Source: Hordeum vulgare subsp. vulgare | Taxonomy: Eukaryota; Streptophyta; Magnoliopsida; Poales; Poaceae | Direction: 5' to 3' | Assembly: GCF_904849725.1 (NCBI RefSeq) | Contig: NC_058524.1 | Span: forward strand, 491,047,763-491,111,762 | Length of the DNA stretch: 64,000 nt | Shown here: in pieces, positions 1 to 11,080 of the stretch | How positions within the stretch are numbered: position 1 is the stretch's first letter | How the letters are laid out: each line of letters opens with the position of its first letter | Made by a program: the position numbers and the translations under genes | The notes under the pieces: model-generated | Told to the model about the DNA's origin: nothing | Seen by the model: only the letters and a program-made list of their open reading frames with translations | Database searches by the model: none

Positions 1-2374
1 TAGATATGGTTATGTCTACCTGATGAAGCACAAGTCAGAAACGTTTGAGAAGTTCAAGCAATTTCAGAGTGAAGTTGAAAATCATCGTAACAAGAAGATC
101 AAGTTCCTACGATCTGATCGTGGGGGTGAATATCTGAGTTTCGAGTTTGGTGCTCACTTAAGACAATGTGGAATTGTTTCACAGTTGACACCGCCTGGAA
201 CACCACAGCATAATGGTGTGTTGGAATGACATAATCGTACTTTATTAGAGATGGTGCAATCTATGATGTCTCTTACCGATTTGCCGTTATCATTTTGGGG
301 TTATGCACTAGAGACAGCTGCATTCAGTTTAAATAGGGCACCATAAAAATCCGTTGAGTCGACACCATACGAACTATGGTATGGCAAAAGACCAAAATTG
401 TCGTTTCTTAAAGTTTGGGGATGTGATGCTTATGTCAAAAAGGTTCAGCGTGAAAAGCTGGAACCCAAAGCGGAAAAATGCGTCTTCATAGGTTACCCAA
501 AAGAGACAATTGGGTATACCATCTATCTCAAATCCGAGGGCAAAGTGTTTGTTGCTAAAAACAGAGCTTTTCTTGAGAAGGAGTTTCTCTCGAAAGAATT
601 GAGTGGGAGGAAGATAAAACTTGATGAGGTTGTCGAACCTCTAATCCCTCTAGATGGTGGCGCAGGGCAAGGGGAAACTCCTGTTGTTGCGACACCGGTT
701 GAGGATGAAGTTAACGATGATGATCATGAAACTTTGGATCAAGTTCCTATCGGACCTTGCAGGTCGACAAGATCACATACTGCTCTTGAGTGGTACGGTA
801 ATCATGTCTTATCAATTATGTTGTTGGACAACAATGAACGTGCGAATTATGAAGAAGCAATGGTGGGCCCAGATTCCAACAAATGGCTGGAGGCAATGAA
901 GTCCGAGATAGGATCCATGTACGAGAACAAAGTGTGGACTTTGGAAGTACAACCTGAAGGCCGCAAGGCTATTTAGAACAAATGGACCGTTTATAAAGCT
1001 CGACTTGTGGCAAGGCGTTTTTCACAAGTTCAAGGAGTTGACTACAATGAGACATTCTCACCGGTAGTGATGCTTAAGTCCATCCGAATCATGTTAGCAA
1101 TAACTGCCTTTTACGATTATGAAATCTGGCAGATGGATGTCAAAACGGCGTTCCTTAACGGTTTCCTTAAGGAAGAATTGTATATGATGCAACCCGAAGG
1201 TTTTGTCGATCCAAAGAATGCTAACAAAGTGTGCAAGCTCCAGCGATCCATCTATGGACTGGTGCAAGCATCTCGGAGTTGGAATAAGCGCTTTGATGAG
1301 GTGATCAAAGCATTTGGGTTTATACAAGTGGTTGGAGAATCTTGTATTTACAAGAAAGTGAGTGGGAGCTCTGTGGCGTTTCTAATATTATATGTGGATG
1401 ACGTATTGCAGATTGGAAACAACGTGGAGCTTTTGGAGAGCAGAAAGGATTACTTGAATAAAACGTTCTTTATGAAGGACCTAGGAGAAGCTGCTTACAT
1501 TCTAGGCATTAAGGTCTATAGGGATAGATCGAGACGCTTGATAGGACTTTCACAAAGCACATACCTTGATAAAGTTTTGAAGAAGTTCAAAATGGATCAG
1601 TCCAAGAAAGGGTTCTTGCCAGTGTTACAAGGTATAAAATTGAGTAAGACTCAGTGCCCAACAAATGCGGAAGATAGAGAACAAATGAGTTCCGTCCCCT
1701 ACGCTTCAGTTGTAGGTTCTATCATGTATGCAATGTTCTGCACTAGACCAGACGTCAGCTTGGCCATAAGTATGGCAGGTAGGTTTCAGAGTAATCCAGG
1801 AGTGGATCACTAGACGGTGGTCAAGAATATTCTGAAGTACCTGAAAAGGACTACATAAATGTTTCTCGTTTATGGAGGTGACAAAGAGCTCGTCGTAAAA
1901 GGTTACGTCGACGCAAGTTTTGACACCGATCCGGATGACTCTAAGTCGCAAACCGGATATATATTTATTCTTAATGGGGGTGCAGTAAGCTAGTGTAGTT
2001 GCAAGCAGAGCATCGTAGTAGATTCTAAATGTGAAGCGGAGTACATGGCTGCCTCGGACGCAGCAAAGGAGGGTGTCTGGATGAAGCAGTTCATGACAGA
2101 TCTTGGGGTTGTGCAGAGCGCACTAGATCCATTAACTTTGTTATGTGACAACACTAGTGCCATTGCCTTAGCAAAGGAACCAAGGTTTCATAAGAAGACC
2201 AGACACATCAAATGATGCTTCAACCTCATCCGCGACTACGTCGAAGGAGAGGACGTGAATATTTGCAAAGTGCACACGGATCTGAATGTAGCAGACCCGC
2301 TAACTAAACCTCTTCCACGGGCAAAACATGATCAACACCAGAACTGTATGGATGTTCGATTTATTACAATGTAA
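1..2374 (+). pseudogene. Copia pol remnant: integrase, reverse transcriptase, RNase H
   Basis: A single reading frame holds integrase, reverse transcriptase and RNase H in the Copia order. The integrase core shows Asp in RSDRGGEY (codon 116-118) and Glu in GVLE (codon 224-226), giving the DD35E spacing; the first catalytic Asp is left of the window. The reverse transcriptase has the Copia active-site motif YVDD (1391-1402) and the TAFLNG motif. RNase H shows GYVDAS, CEAEYMA and a VADPLTK end. The frame is never shifted but is closed by seven stops: 227-229, 344-346, 974-976, 1811-1813, 1856-1858, 1991-1993 and 2213-2215. A stretch near 970-1000, between the linker and the start of the reverse transcriptase, looks deleted in frame. 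The normal end is the stop at 2372-2374. The copy cannot make a functional polyprotein. Confidence 0.93.
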
Positions 2375-2413
2375 ATCACATGGCGATGTGAGGACTAGAT
2401 TATTGACTCTTTT

Positions 2414-2426
2414 GCAAGTGGGAGAC
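2414..2426 (+). promoter_or_regulatory. Polypurine tract of Copia element
   Basis: GCAAGTGGGAGAC lies directly before the TG of the 3' LTR, the expected place for the plus-strand primer. The same tract in reverse complement (51108-51120) abuts the LTR of the minus-strand Angela-type element at 49306. Confidence 0.85.
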
Positions 2427-3306
2427 TGTTGGAAATATGCCCTAGAGGCAATGATAAATAGTTATTATTATATTTCCTGTTTAAAGATAATCGTTTATTA
2501 TCCATGCTATAATTGTATTGAATGAAAACATAGATACATGTGTGGATACATAGACAAAACATTGTCTCTAGCAAGCCTCTAGTTGGCTAGCTAGTTGATC
2601 AATGATAGTCAAGGTTTTCTGGCTATATGCAAGTGTTGTCACTTGATAACTGGATCACATCATTAGGAGAATTCCCTGATGGACTAGACCCAAACTATGA
2701 ACATAGCATATTGATCGTGTCGTTTTATTGCTATTGTTTTCTGCGTGTCAAGTATTTGTTCCTATGACCATGAGATCATATAACTCACTGGCACCGAAGG
2801 AATACCTTGTGTGCATCAAACTTCGCAACGTAACTGGTGACTATAAAGGTGCTCTACAGGTATCTCCGAAGGTGTCCGTTGAGTTAGTATGGATCAAGAC
2901 TAGGATTTGTCATTCCATGTGACGGAGAGGTATCTCGGGGCCCACTCGGTAATACAACATCACACACAAGCCTTGCAAGCAATGTGACTAAGTGTAAGTC
3001 ACGGGATCTTGTATTACAGAACAAGTAAAGAGACTTGCCGGTAACGAGATTGAAATAGGTATGCGGATACCGACGATCAAATCTCAGGCAAGTAACATAC
3101 CGAAGGACAAAGGGAATGACATATGGGATTATATGAATCCTTGACACTGAGGTTCAACTGATAAGATCTTTAGAGAGTATGTAGGATCCAATATGGGCAT
3201 CCAGGTCCCGCTATTGAATATTGACTGAGGAGTACCTCGGGGCAAGTCTACATAGTTCTCGAACCCGCATGGTCTGCACACTTAAGGTTCGATGATGTTT
3301 TAGCAT
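2427..3306 (+). repeat. Angela-type 3' LTR, first segment
   Basis: The segment starts with TGTTGGAAATATGCCC, directly after the PPT, and ends at the Gypsy insertion site. It is the U3 part of the LTR and continues at 15612. Short open frames in it have no coding support. Homologous sequence occurs in reverse orientation at 29412-30015, 34800-35683 and 50220-51107. Confidence 0.92.
3302..3306. repeat. TSD AGCAT (left copy; right copy 15607-15611)
   Basis: AGCAT stands just before the TGATGGGG end of the Gypsy element and again just after its CACGACA end at 15607-15611. Joining the flanks with one copy removed restores a continuous Angela LTR, which proves the insertion site. Confidence 0.95.
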
Positions 3307-3864
3307 TGATGGGGTCATAGCCCTAGGGTATGGTCATAGGCCTGCCCTACATGTCCTGCCCAAGGACTACCCCACACAAGGGACAGGACCTTAAGTCTGC
3401 CCCGACTGAATTAAGGTGTCCCCATCATCCAGTCGGTAACAGGCCCAGAATCATCCAGTCGGAGACTAACATTCGGAGAGCACCAGGCCAACCGACTAGA
3501 TACACTCGGTACGTCGTAACCTCTCCGGAGGTAAACAGCCGTACGTTTCCAGGTGCGTTTATTAGCATTTAGAGCATACGTTACCTGTAACGTGTGCAAT
3601 CAATCGCCACTACTCCACCCCTGAGTCAGAACCGTTGTGGAGGGCAGCACACTCTATATAAGCCGCCCTCCCCCACTGGTCAAGGGGTTAGCAAAAAACG
3701 TTGTACTCCATATTACACTCGGTAACAAGCTCCGAGAGCACTGAGACGTAGGGCTGTTACCTCCATCGCAGAGGGGCCTGAACTCATACAACCTCGCCGT
3801 AGCTAGGACTCTGCCCATCTCATTCGTACCCTACACATCTACTGTCAAGCTTATACCCACGACA
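3307..3864 (+). repeat. 5' LTR of Tat Gypsy, with TATA box
   Basis: TG...CA boundaries and 558-bp length match the 3' LTR. A TATA box, CTATATAAG, at about 3654-3662 is followed by the leader, then the PBS directly after the LTR. In the 3' LTR the same box reads CTATATAAT. Confidence 0.92.
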
Positions 3865-3865
3865 G

Positions 3866-3884
3866 TTGGCGCCCACCGTGGGGC
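3866..3884 (+). promoter_or_regulatory. Primer-binding site of Tat Gypsy
   Basis: TTGGCGCCCACCGTGGGGC starts one base after the 5' LTR. The TGGCGCC start is typical of plant Gypsy elements that do not use initiator Met tRNA. I have not matched it to a particular tRNA. Confidence 0.8.
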
Positions 3885-3931
3885 AGGCGTCTAAGCGACT
3901 TCCGGCGAGTTTGCGACTACTTCCTTTCGTC

Positions 3932-5653
3932 ATGTCGTCTGGTGGAGATTCGAGCATGGGTCGCCATATCCTCTTCGACGTTCTCTCCTTCGCCATCGAC
4001 GACTCGGCGTGGCTTCGGGAGGCGCCTCTCGGCATCGAGACGCTTCCCCGTCGCGGGGCCACACATTTCCGTGCTGGCACTCGTGGCGTTCTCCTTCTCC
4101 AACAATCGACTCCATTATCGACTTGCACCTCCGTCATGCGCCGCAGCAAGCGGTCTCGCAGTCCACGTCTCCAACGATGGGTACATCATGCCCGAGCGCG
4201 TCAGATCGCGTCCTCCCAGGTGGCAGTTCTGGAGTCTGTTGTGGTTGCCCCGCGTTCCCAGTGCTCGGGCTCGGTTCCGACTGAGCTCCCTTCCGAGTAC
4301 GCGGGTCGTGGGCCTGCAGCAGAAGTACACATGGCCAACTCCCACGAAGATCCCCGTCAAGCCGGCCGGGACGAAATCGGCGAAGCATCCGGTGCACGCC
4401 GTCCGCCTCGCCGTTCCGCCAGTCAGCACACTCGGCGCAACAACGTGGAGTTGTTCCGCACACCTCTCCTCAACTTGGCTGCGGCTGCCCAGATTGCCGA
4501 TTCCCTCGAGCCGACTGATTCAGAGGCAGGAAGGGGAATCGAGCAGATCCGAGCCCTGTTGCGCACGGTGCAGCAGCAGAATTCGGCAGTCTCCCAGTCA
4601 CACAATCGGATCCACAATAGTTCCGTCCATGCAAACACGCATCGGTCGGTTCACAACGCTGGTTCTCATCAGCATCGCCGCCGCTCACGCACTCCTCCGC
4701 GGGGTGGGCCATATGGGTCCCGACATCATGATGATCAGCGTTCGGTCGACGACACTTACGACCCGAGACCCGACGCGAGAGGGCGAATCGCCCAGCGAAG
4801 AGTCGACAGGGGTCGAGCCCACCGCGATGGTCGCGATATGGATCGTCCGAGTGGAAGCAGGACCATCGTGTCCGGCCCCGAGTGTTTTAGTCGAGCCATC
4901 CGCTCGACTGACATCCCGCCCAACTTCCGATTGGCAGCGGGAATCGGTAAATTTACGGGGGAGTCCAAGCCTGAAACATGGCTAGACGATTACCGAGTGG
5001 CAGTCCAGATCGGAGGAGGGGACGACCATGTCGCTATGAAGCACCTCCCTCTAATGCTCGACGGCTCGGCGCGAGCCTGGTTGAACCAGTTGGCTCCCTC
5101 CAGCATTTACAGTTGGGCAGATCTGGCCCGAGTGTTCATCAGGACCTTCGAAGGGACATGCAAACGCCCTGCAGGTCTTGTGGAGCTTCAACACTGTGTC
5201 CAGAAGCCGAACGAGCCCTTGCGCGACTTCATCCAGCGATGGACAACTCTCTACCACATGGTGGAGAACGTCACCGAACATCAAGCAGTCTGTGCATTCA
5301 AGGCAGGCGTACGGTACAGGGAGCTGTACCTAAAGTTCGGCCGGACAGGCGACATCTCCATGAGCAAGATGATGGAGATAGCAGCTCGCTATGCAAATGG
5401 CGAGGAAGAAGACCGCATTCGGAGTGGCAAACACAAGACAGTCGGCGATGCCGACGGAGGTAACACTCGGAAGCAAAAACAGAAAGTTCCGCCCACACCG
5501 CAGGCAGAAGCTGCAGCTGTCACCAGCAGCAAGTTCAAGGGTAAAGGGAAAGCGCAGTCTGTCCCAAGAAGAAGCCGTTCAACAATCCCATCCTGGACCA
5601 GCCTTGTCCGGTTCACACGAAGATGGACGAAGAAGGCAACCCCATATACGTGA
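3932..5653 (+). CDS. gag: Gag polyprotein of Tat Gypsy
   Basis: Forms the nucleocapsid shell that packages the element RNA in the cytoplasm. I chose the ATG at 3932 (MSSGGDSS) because the same frame upstream runs back into the PBS. The N-terminal 300 residues are Arg/Pro-rich and of low complexity. The capsid-like Retrotrans_gag domain (PF03732 type) follows at about 4900-5420, from IPPNFRLAAGIGKFTG through WLNQLAPSSI and LRDFIQRWTTLY to MMEIAARYANGEE. The tail is Lys-rich; no clear CCHC zinc knuckle is visible. From about 5560 the reading continues in the wrong frame, because the protease frame starts one base out, so residues after about 545 are not natural. Whether this shift is a natural gag-pol frameshift or a mutation is unclear; a mutation is more likely. 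Confidence 0.82.
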   Translation: MSSGGDSSMGRHILFDVLSFAIDDSAWLREAPLGIETLPRRGATHFRAGTRGVLLLQQSTPLSTCTSVMRRSKRSRSPRLQRWVHHARARQIASSQVAVLESVVVAPRSQCSGSVPTELPSEYAGRGPAAEVHMANSHEDPRQAGRDEIGEASGARRPPRRSASQHTRRNNVELFRTPLLNLAAAAQIADSLEPTDSEAGRGIEQIRALLRTVQQQNSAVSQSHNRIHNSSVHANTHRSVHNAGSHQHRRRSRTPPRGGPYGSRHHDDQRSVDDTYDPRPDARGRIAQRRVDRGRAHRDGRDMDRPSGSRTIVSGPECFSRAIRSTDIPPNFRLAAGIGKFTGESKPETWLDDYRVAVQIGGGDDHVAMKHLPLMLDGSARAWLNQLAPSSIYSWADLARVFIRTFEGTCKRPAGLVELQHCVQKPNEPLRDFIQRWTTLYHMVENVTEHQAVCAFKAGVRYRELYLKFGRTGDISMSKMMEIAARYANGEEEDRIRSGKHKTVGDADGGNTRKQKQKVPPTPQAEAAAVTSSKFKGKGKAQSVPRRSRSTIPSWTSLVRFTRRWTKKATPYT

Positions 5654-8600
5654 AGCACACCACTCGGCAATGTCGTCTCCTGATCCAGGGGTTCAGCGAA
5701 GGGCAACCGAGTGAGAAGAATCCTGAACAAGATGAGGAGGATAAAGAGGATCCGTTCCCCCAAGTCCATGCAACCCTCATGATTTTTGCTGACGTCGAAA
5801 GCAAGAGTCGACTGAAGTTGGTGAACAGAGAGGTCAACATGGCCGTTCCGACTGCTCCCAAGTTCCTTAAATGGTCTCAGACTGCGATCACCTTTGATCA
5901 GTCAGATCATCCAACGCATGTCCCCACCCCAAGAAGACAGGCTCTGGTCATCGACCTAGTGGTGGAAGGAGTCCGACTGCGCAAAGTCCTCATGGACGGT
6001 GGTAGCGGACTGAACATCATGTACGCTGACACTCTCAAGGGAATGGGCATTCCGATGTCCAGACTCAGCGAGAGCAGTATGCAGTTTCACGGAGTCGTCC
6101 CTGGACGGAAGGCCAGGTCACTCGGCCAGATCGCGTTGGACGTCACCTTCGGCTCCGACAAAAACTTTCGCAAGGAGAAGCTCACATTTGAGGTGGTGGA
6201 TTTCCAGAGCGCTTACCATGCAATTCTGGGTCGCCCGACATATGTGAGCTTCATGGCACGTCCATGCTATGTGTACTTGAAGTTGAAGATGCCGGGCCCA
6301 AAAGGCGTTATCACCATCACCGGCAACCGCCAGCGAGCCGAGGAGTGTCTGCAAGAGGGGTCAAGAATCGCCGACCATCAGATGGCGGTACTCGAGCTCG
6401 ACGAATACAAGAAGACAGTCGACCCTGCCGACCTGATGCGCTCGAAGAAACCAGCTTCTGAGTCCGCGTTCCAGTCGGCGGGAGAGACGAAGAAAGTCTG
6501 CATGCACCCGACGGATGATTCTGCCGCCCCAACGAATATCTCCACCACCCTCGATCCTAAATAGGAAGCCGAGCTCACCCAATTCCTCCGTGAGAACTGG
6601 GACGTCTTCACATGGAAACCATCTGACATGCCAGGTGTACCCAGGGAGTTGGCTGAGCACCGACTGCATGTGGATCCCGCTGCTCGGCCCGTCCGAGAGC
6701 GCCTGCGCCGGTCCGCCGCGCACAAGAGGAAGGCAATCGGAGAAGAGGTGGCCAAGCTGTTGGCGGCCAACTTCATTCGCGAGGTTCACCACTCCGAGTG
6801 GCTCGCCAATGTCGTCATGGTGCCCAAGAAGGACAAGTCACTCCGAATGTGCATTGACTTCAAGCACCTCAATAAGGTCTGCCCGAAAGATCATTTTCCG
6901 CTCCCCGCATAGATCAAATTGTCGATTCGACTGCGGGATGCGAGCGTTTGTCATTTCTTGATGCCTATTCGGGCTATCATCAGATCCGTCTGTATGGTCC
7001 CGATGAGTTGAAAACAGCCTTCATCACCCCATTTGGGTGCTTCTGCTACATCACTATGCCTTTCGGTCTGAAGAATGCATGAGCTACCTTTATGCGCATG
7101 ATCCAAAAATGTCTCCTCGACCAGATCGGTCGCAATGTGGAGGCATACATGGATGATATCGTAGTCAAGTCACGCAAAGGTTCTGACCTGCTGACTGACT
7201 TGGCAGAAACATTCGCCAACCTTCGTAGGTACGATATCAAGCTCAACCCAGCCAAATGTTCATTCGGTGTTCCCAGCGGAAAGTTACTCGGTTTCTTCGT
7301 TTCCGAACGAGGGATCAACGTCAACCCCGAAAAGATTGGGACCATCGTCCGAATGGAGAGGCCGGTCAGAATACACGATGTTCAATGGCTCACAGGTTGC
7401 CTAGCGGCTTTGAGCAGGTTTATCAGTCGGCTCGGCGAAAAAGCACTTCCTCTGTACCGACTCATGAAGAAGTCAGATGCCTTCGAGTGGACAGACGAAG
7501 CCCAAGTCGCATTCGACGACCTCAAAGTCCTACTTTCCACCCAGCCGGTTCTTACTGCTCCGCTCAGTAAAGAGCCCCTTCTTCTATATATCGCGGCTAC
7601 AAATCAAGTCGTCAGTACTGTTCTTACAGTCGAGCGAGAAGAAGAAGGCAAAGCATACAAAGTTCAGCGGCCAGTGTACTACGTCTCCGAAGTCCTGACC
7701 CCTTCCAAGCAGAGGTATCCCCATTATCAGAAACTTATCTATGGGATTTATATGACTGCGAAGAAGGTGGCCCATTATTTCCAAGACCACTCGGTATCTG
7801 TCGTGTTGGATGCTCCGTTGTCGGAAATTCTCCACAATCGTGACGCATCAGGCCGAGTGGCGAAGTGGGCAATGGAGATGCTGTACTGCGACATCAAGTT
7901 CGAGGCCAAGAAAGCTATTAAGTCTCAAGCCCTGGCTGACTTTATAGCAGAATGGGTAGAACAACAGCAACCGACCCACATCTACTCGGCTCATTGGACA
8001 ATGTTCTTTGACGGGTCTAAGATGTTGAATGGCTCCGGCGCTGGCGTTGTGATCATATCACCCAAAGGCGACAAGCTCAAATACGTGCTTCAGATACACT
8101 TCGATTCCTCCAATAACGAGGCGGAGTATGAAGCTCTTCTCTACGGACTGCGCATGGCCATCTCACTCGGCGTTCGTCGCCTGATGGTCTACGGCGATTC
8201 GGATTTGGTAGTCAACCAAGTCATGAAAGAGTGGGACGTAAGGAACCCCACCATGACAGTGTACTGCAATGCAGTGAGGAAGCTGGAGAAGAAGTTTGAA
8301 GGTCTGGAGCTCCATCAAGTTCCGAGACTGAAGAACCAAGCGGCTGATGAGTTGGCGAAACTCGGATCCACTCGGAGACCAGTCCCGAGTGATGTCTGCC
8401 TCGAGCACCTCCATCTTCCCTCAATCAAAGAAGATCCCTTCACAGAAGAACTGGTACAACCCAAGAGCGCAACAGATCCGACTGAAGTCGATGTACCTGC
8501 TGTGGTTGATTTGGTCATGGAGATTCTGGTTGCCACTCCCGATTGGACTATACCGATCATCGCATCTTCTAGAAGATGAAGTCCAAGCCAGGCAAATAGT

Positions 8601-9759
8601 TCGCAGGTCGAAGGCATTCACTGTCATTGACGGTCAATTATACAAGGAGAGTGTTTTGGGCGTTCTTCAACGCTGCATTTCCCCTGAGGAAGGGCAGTTG
8701 ATCTTAGAAGATATTCACTCGGGAACCTGCGACCATCACGCTTCTTCAAGAGCGATTGTCGCCAAGGCATTCAGAGCCGGTTTCTTATGGCTGCAGGCCA
8801 ACGAGATGGCTAAAGATATGGTTGACCGATGTGAAGGCTGTCAGTTCTACTCCAACAAATCCCACAAGGCAACATCTGCGCTAAAGACAATCCCACTTGT
8901 ATGGCCATTTGCAGTTTGGGGTTTAGACACAGTCGGACCATTCAAGACAGGCCAAGGAGGCTACACACATCTGTTGGTGGCAACCGACAAGTTTACAAAA
9001 TGGATAGAAGCTAAGCCCATCAAGAAACTCGATGCCTCAACAGTTGTCAAGTTTGTCAGGGACATCATTTCCAGATTCGGGGTGCCTCACAGCATAATCA
9101 CAGACAATGGGACAAACTTCGACTCGGACAGATTCAAAGGCTTCTGTGCTAGTCAGGGTATCCGAGTGGATTTTGCTTCCGTAGCACATCCTCAATCCAA
9201 TGGGCAAGCTGAGAGGGCGAATGGGCTTATTCTTCAAGGTTTGAAGCCCCGACTCCTGCGAGAGGTAGGACACGCTGCTGGTGCTTGGGTTACCGAGTTA
9301 CCTTTGGTGCTTTGGGGCCTCCGCACCACTCCGAATAGATCAACGGGGCGATCACCGTTCTTCCTCGTTTATGGAGCAGAAGCAGTCCTTCCGAGTGACC
9401 TGCTTCACAACGCCCTGAGAGTTGAACTCTTCTCCGAAGCCGAAGCAGAACAAGCAAGGCAAGATGGAGTCGATCTTCTAGAGGAGGAGCGCGAGATGGC
9501 ACTCACTCGCTCAACAATTTACCAGCAAGATCTGCGACGCTTTCACGCACGTCACATCAGGAGTCGCACATTCCAAGCTGGCGATTTGGTGCTCCGAGTG
9601 GATCAGGAAAGACCACACAAGTTGGCTCCGGCCTGGGAAGGGCCTTTCATCATTTCCAAGGTGCTGAACAACGGAGCATACAGACTCTACAATATTCAGA
9701 GGGAGACAGACGAGCCGCGCGCATGGAACGGAGATCTCCTCAAGCGTTTTTATACGTGA
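5566..9759 (+). pseudogene. pol: Pol of Tat Gypsy: protease, RT, two RNase H domains, integrase (broken)
   Basis: Protease has Asp in MDGGSGLN (codon 5995-5997). Reverse transcriptase runs about 6630-7300, with MCIDFKHLN, the FLDAYSGYHQI block and YMDD (7146-7157). The ordinary RNase H follows to about 7960. A second, archaeal-type RNase H (7990-8390) starts MFFDGSK and contains NNEAEYEALL and GDSDLVVNQV. Integrase has an HHCC zinc finger (about 8730-8850) and catalytic Asp, Asp and Glu at 8926, 9103 and 9211, giving exact DD35E spacing. Breaks: stop TAG at 6562-6564, a one-base loss near 6905 that leads into a stop, stop TGA at 7080-7082, and an indel near 8563. Active-site residues are all still present. 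It ends at 9759 and is followed by about 100 bp of A-rich linker before the tandem array. Confidence 0.92.
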
Positions 9760-9859
9760 TCGTCGACTGAAGCAGTGTAACGAACAAGTTTGAAGAAATA
9801 ATATATTCAGCAGATTCAGTGCAGATTCAGAGTTCTCCCACACACACACACAAAAAAAA

Positions 9860-10910
9860 CTTAGCTGCGGTCCTGCATCGCCTTAGTACTCACTTCCTCC
9901 GAGTGTGCACTATACGTCACACTCGGGGACTTAGCTGCGATCCTGAATCGCCTAAGTACTAACCTCCTCCGAGTGTGCACTATACGTCACACTCGGGGAC
10001 TTAGCTGCGATCCTGAATCGCCTAAGTACTAACATCCTTCGAGTGTGCACTATACGTCGCACTCGGGGACTTAGCTGCGATCCTGAATCGCCTAAGTATT
10101 AACCTCGTTCGAGTGTGCACTATACGTCGCACTCGGGGACTTAGCTGCGATCCTGAATCGCCTAAGTATTAACCTCCTTCGAGTGTGCACTATACGTCGC
10201 ACTCGGGGACTTAGTTGCGATCCCGAATCGCCTAAGTATTAACCTCCTTCGAGTGTGAACTATACGTCGCACTTGAGGACTTAGCTGTGATCAAGAATCA
10301 CCTAAGTACTAACCTCCTTCGAGTGTGCACTATACGTCGCACTCGGGGACTTAGCTGCGATCCTGAATCGCCTAAGTATTAACCTCCTTCGAGTGTGCAC
10401 TATACGTCGCACTCGGGGACTTAGTTGCGATCCCGAATCGCCTAAGTATTAACCTCCTTCGAGTGTGAACTATACGTCGCACTTGAGGACTTAGCTGTGA
10501 TCAAGAATCACCTAAGTACTAACCTCCTTCGAGTGTGCACTATACGTCGCACTCGGGGACTTAGCCGCGATCCTGGATCGCCTAAGTACTAACCTCCTCC
10601 GAGTGTGTACTATACGTCGCACTCGGGGACTTAGTTGTGATCATGAATCACCTAGGTAACAACCTCCTCCGAGTGTGCACTATACGTCGCACTCGGGGAC
10701 TTAGCTGTGATCAAGAATCACCTAAGTAATAACTTCCTCCAAGTGTGAACTATACGTCACACTCGGGGACTTAGCTGCGATCCTGAATCGCCTAAGTCTT
10801 AATCTCCTCCGAGTGTGCACTACAAGTCGCACTCGGGGACTTAGACGTGACCAAGAATCACCTAAGTCTTAATCTTCTCCGAGTACGCACTAAGTGTTGC
10901 ACTCGAAACA
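9860..10910 (+). repeat. 70-bp tandem array, 15 units, two hairpins per unit
   Basis: The marker GAGTGTGCAC recurs at 9901, 9971, 10041, 10111, 10181 and onward with an exact 70-bp period. Counting from CTTAG at 9860, 9930 and so on, I see 15 units. Each unit holds two inverted repeats. One is CCGAGTGTG / CACACTCGG (or the G-U-tolerant CGCACTCG). The other is CTTAG plus GCGAT with loop then ATCGC plus CTAAG. Several units read GTGAT / ATCAC instead, keeping the pairing. A 210-bp block (10171-10380) is repeated from 10381. The array lies between the pol stop and the 3' end of the antisense gene. It is not a CRISPR array, as there are no unique spacers. Confidence 0.95.
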
Positions 10911-11080
10911 ACATTCAAACAAAAGACTAAATGTTTTCATTCCGACAACATAAGTCCAAAAATGATAGCTGACTCAGTGCGGATCAAGATTACCCGCACC
11001 GATTTAAAAGTATGACGACCAACAGAAGTGGCCAGAGTATCTTACAGGTCAACACTCGGCATACCGAGGATAAAGTTTGA

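Noticed and set aside
3942..4985. 347-codon frame overlapping gag
   Set aside because: It is an out-of-frame reading of the GC-rich gag; the real frame (3932-) carries the capsid domain.
9860..10910. CRISPR-like regular array
   Set aside because: Units are full 70-bp tandem repeats without unique spacers, in a plant retrotransposon.
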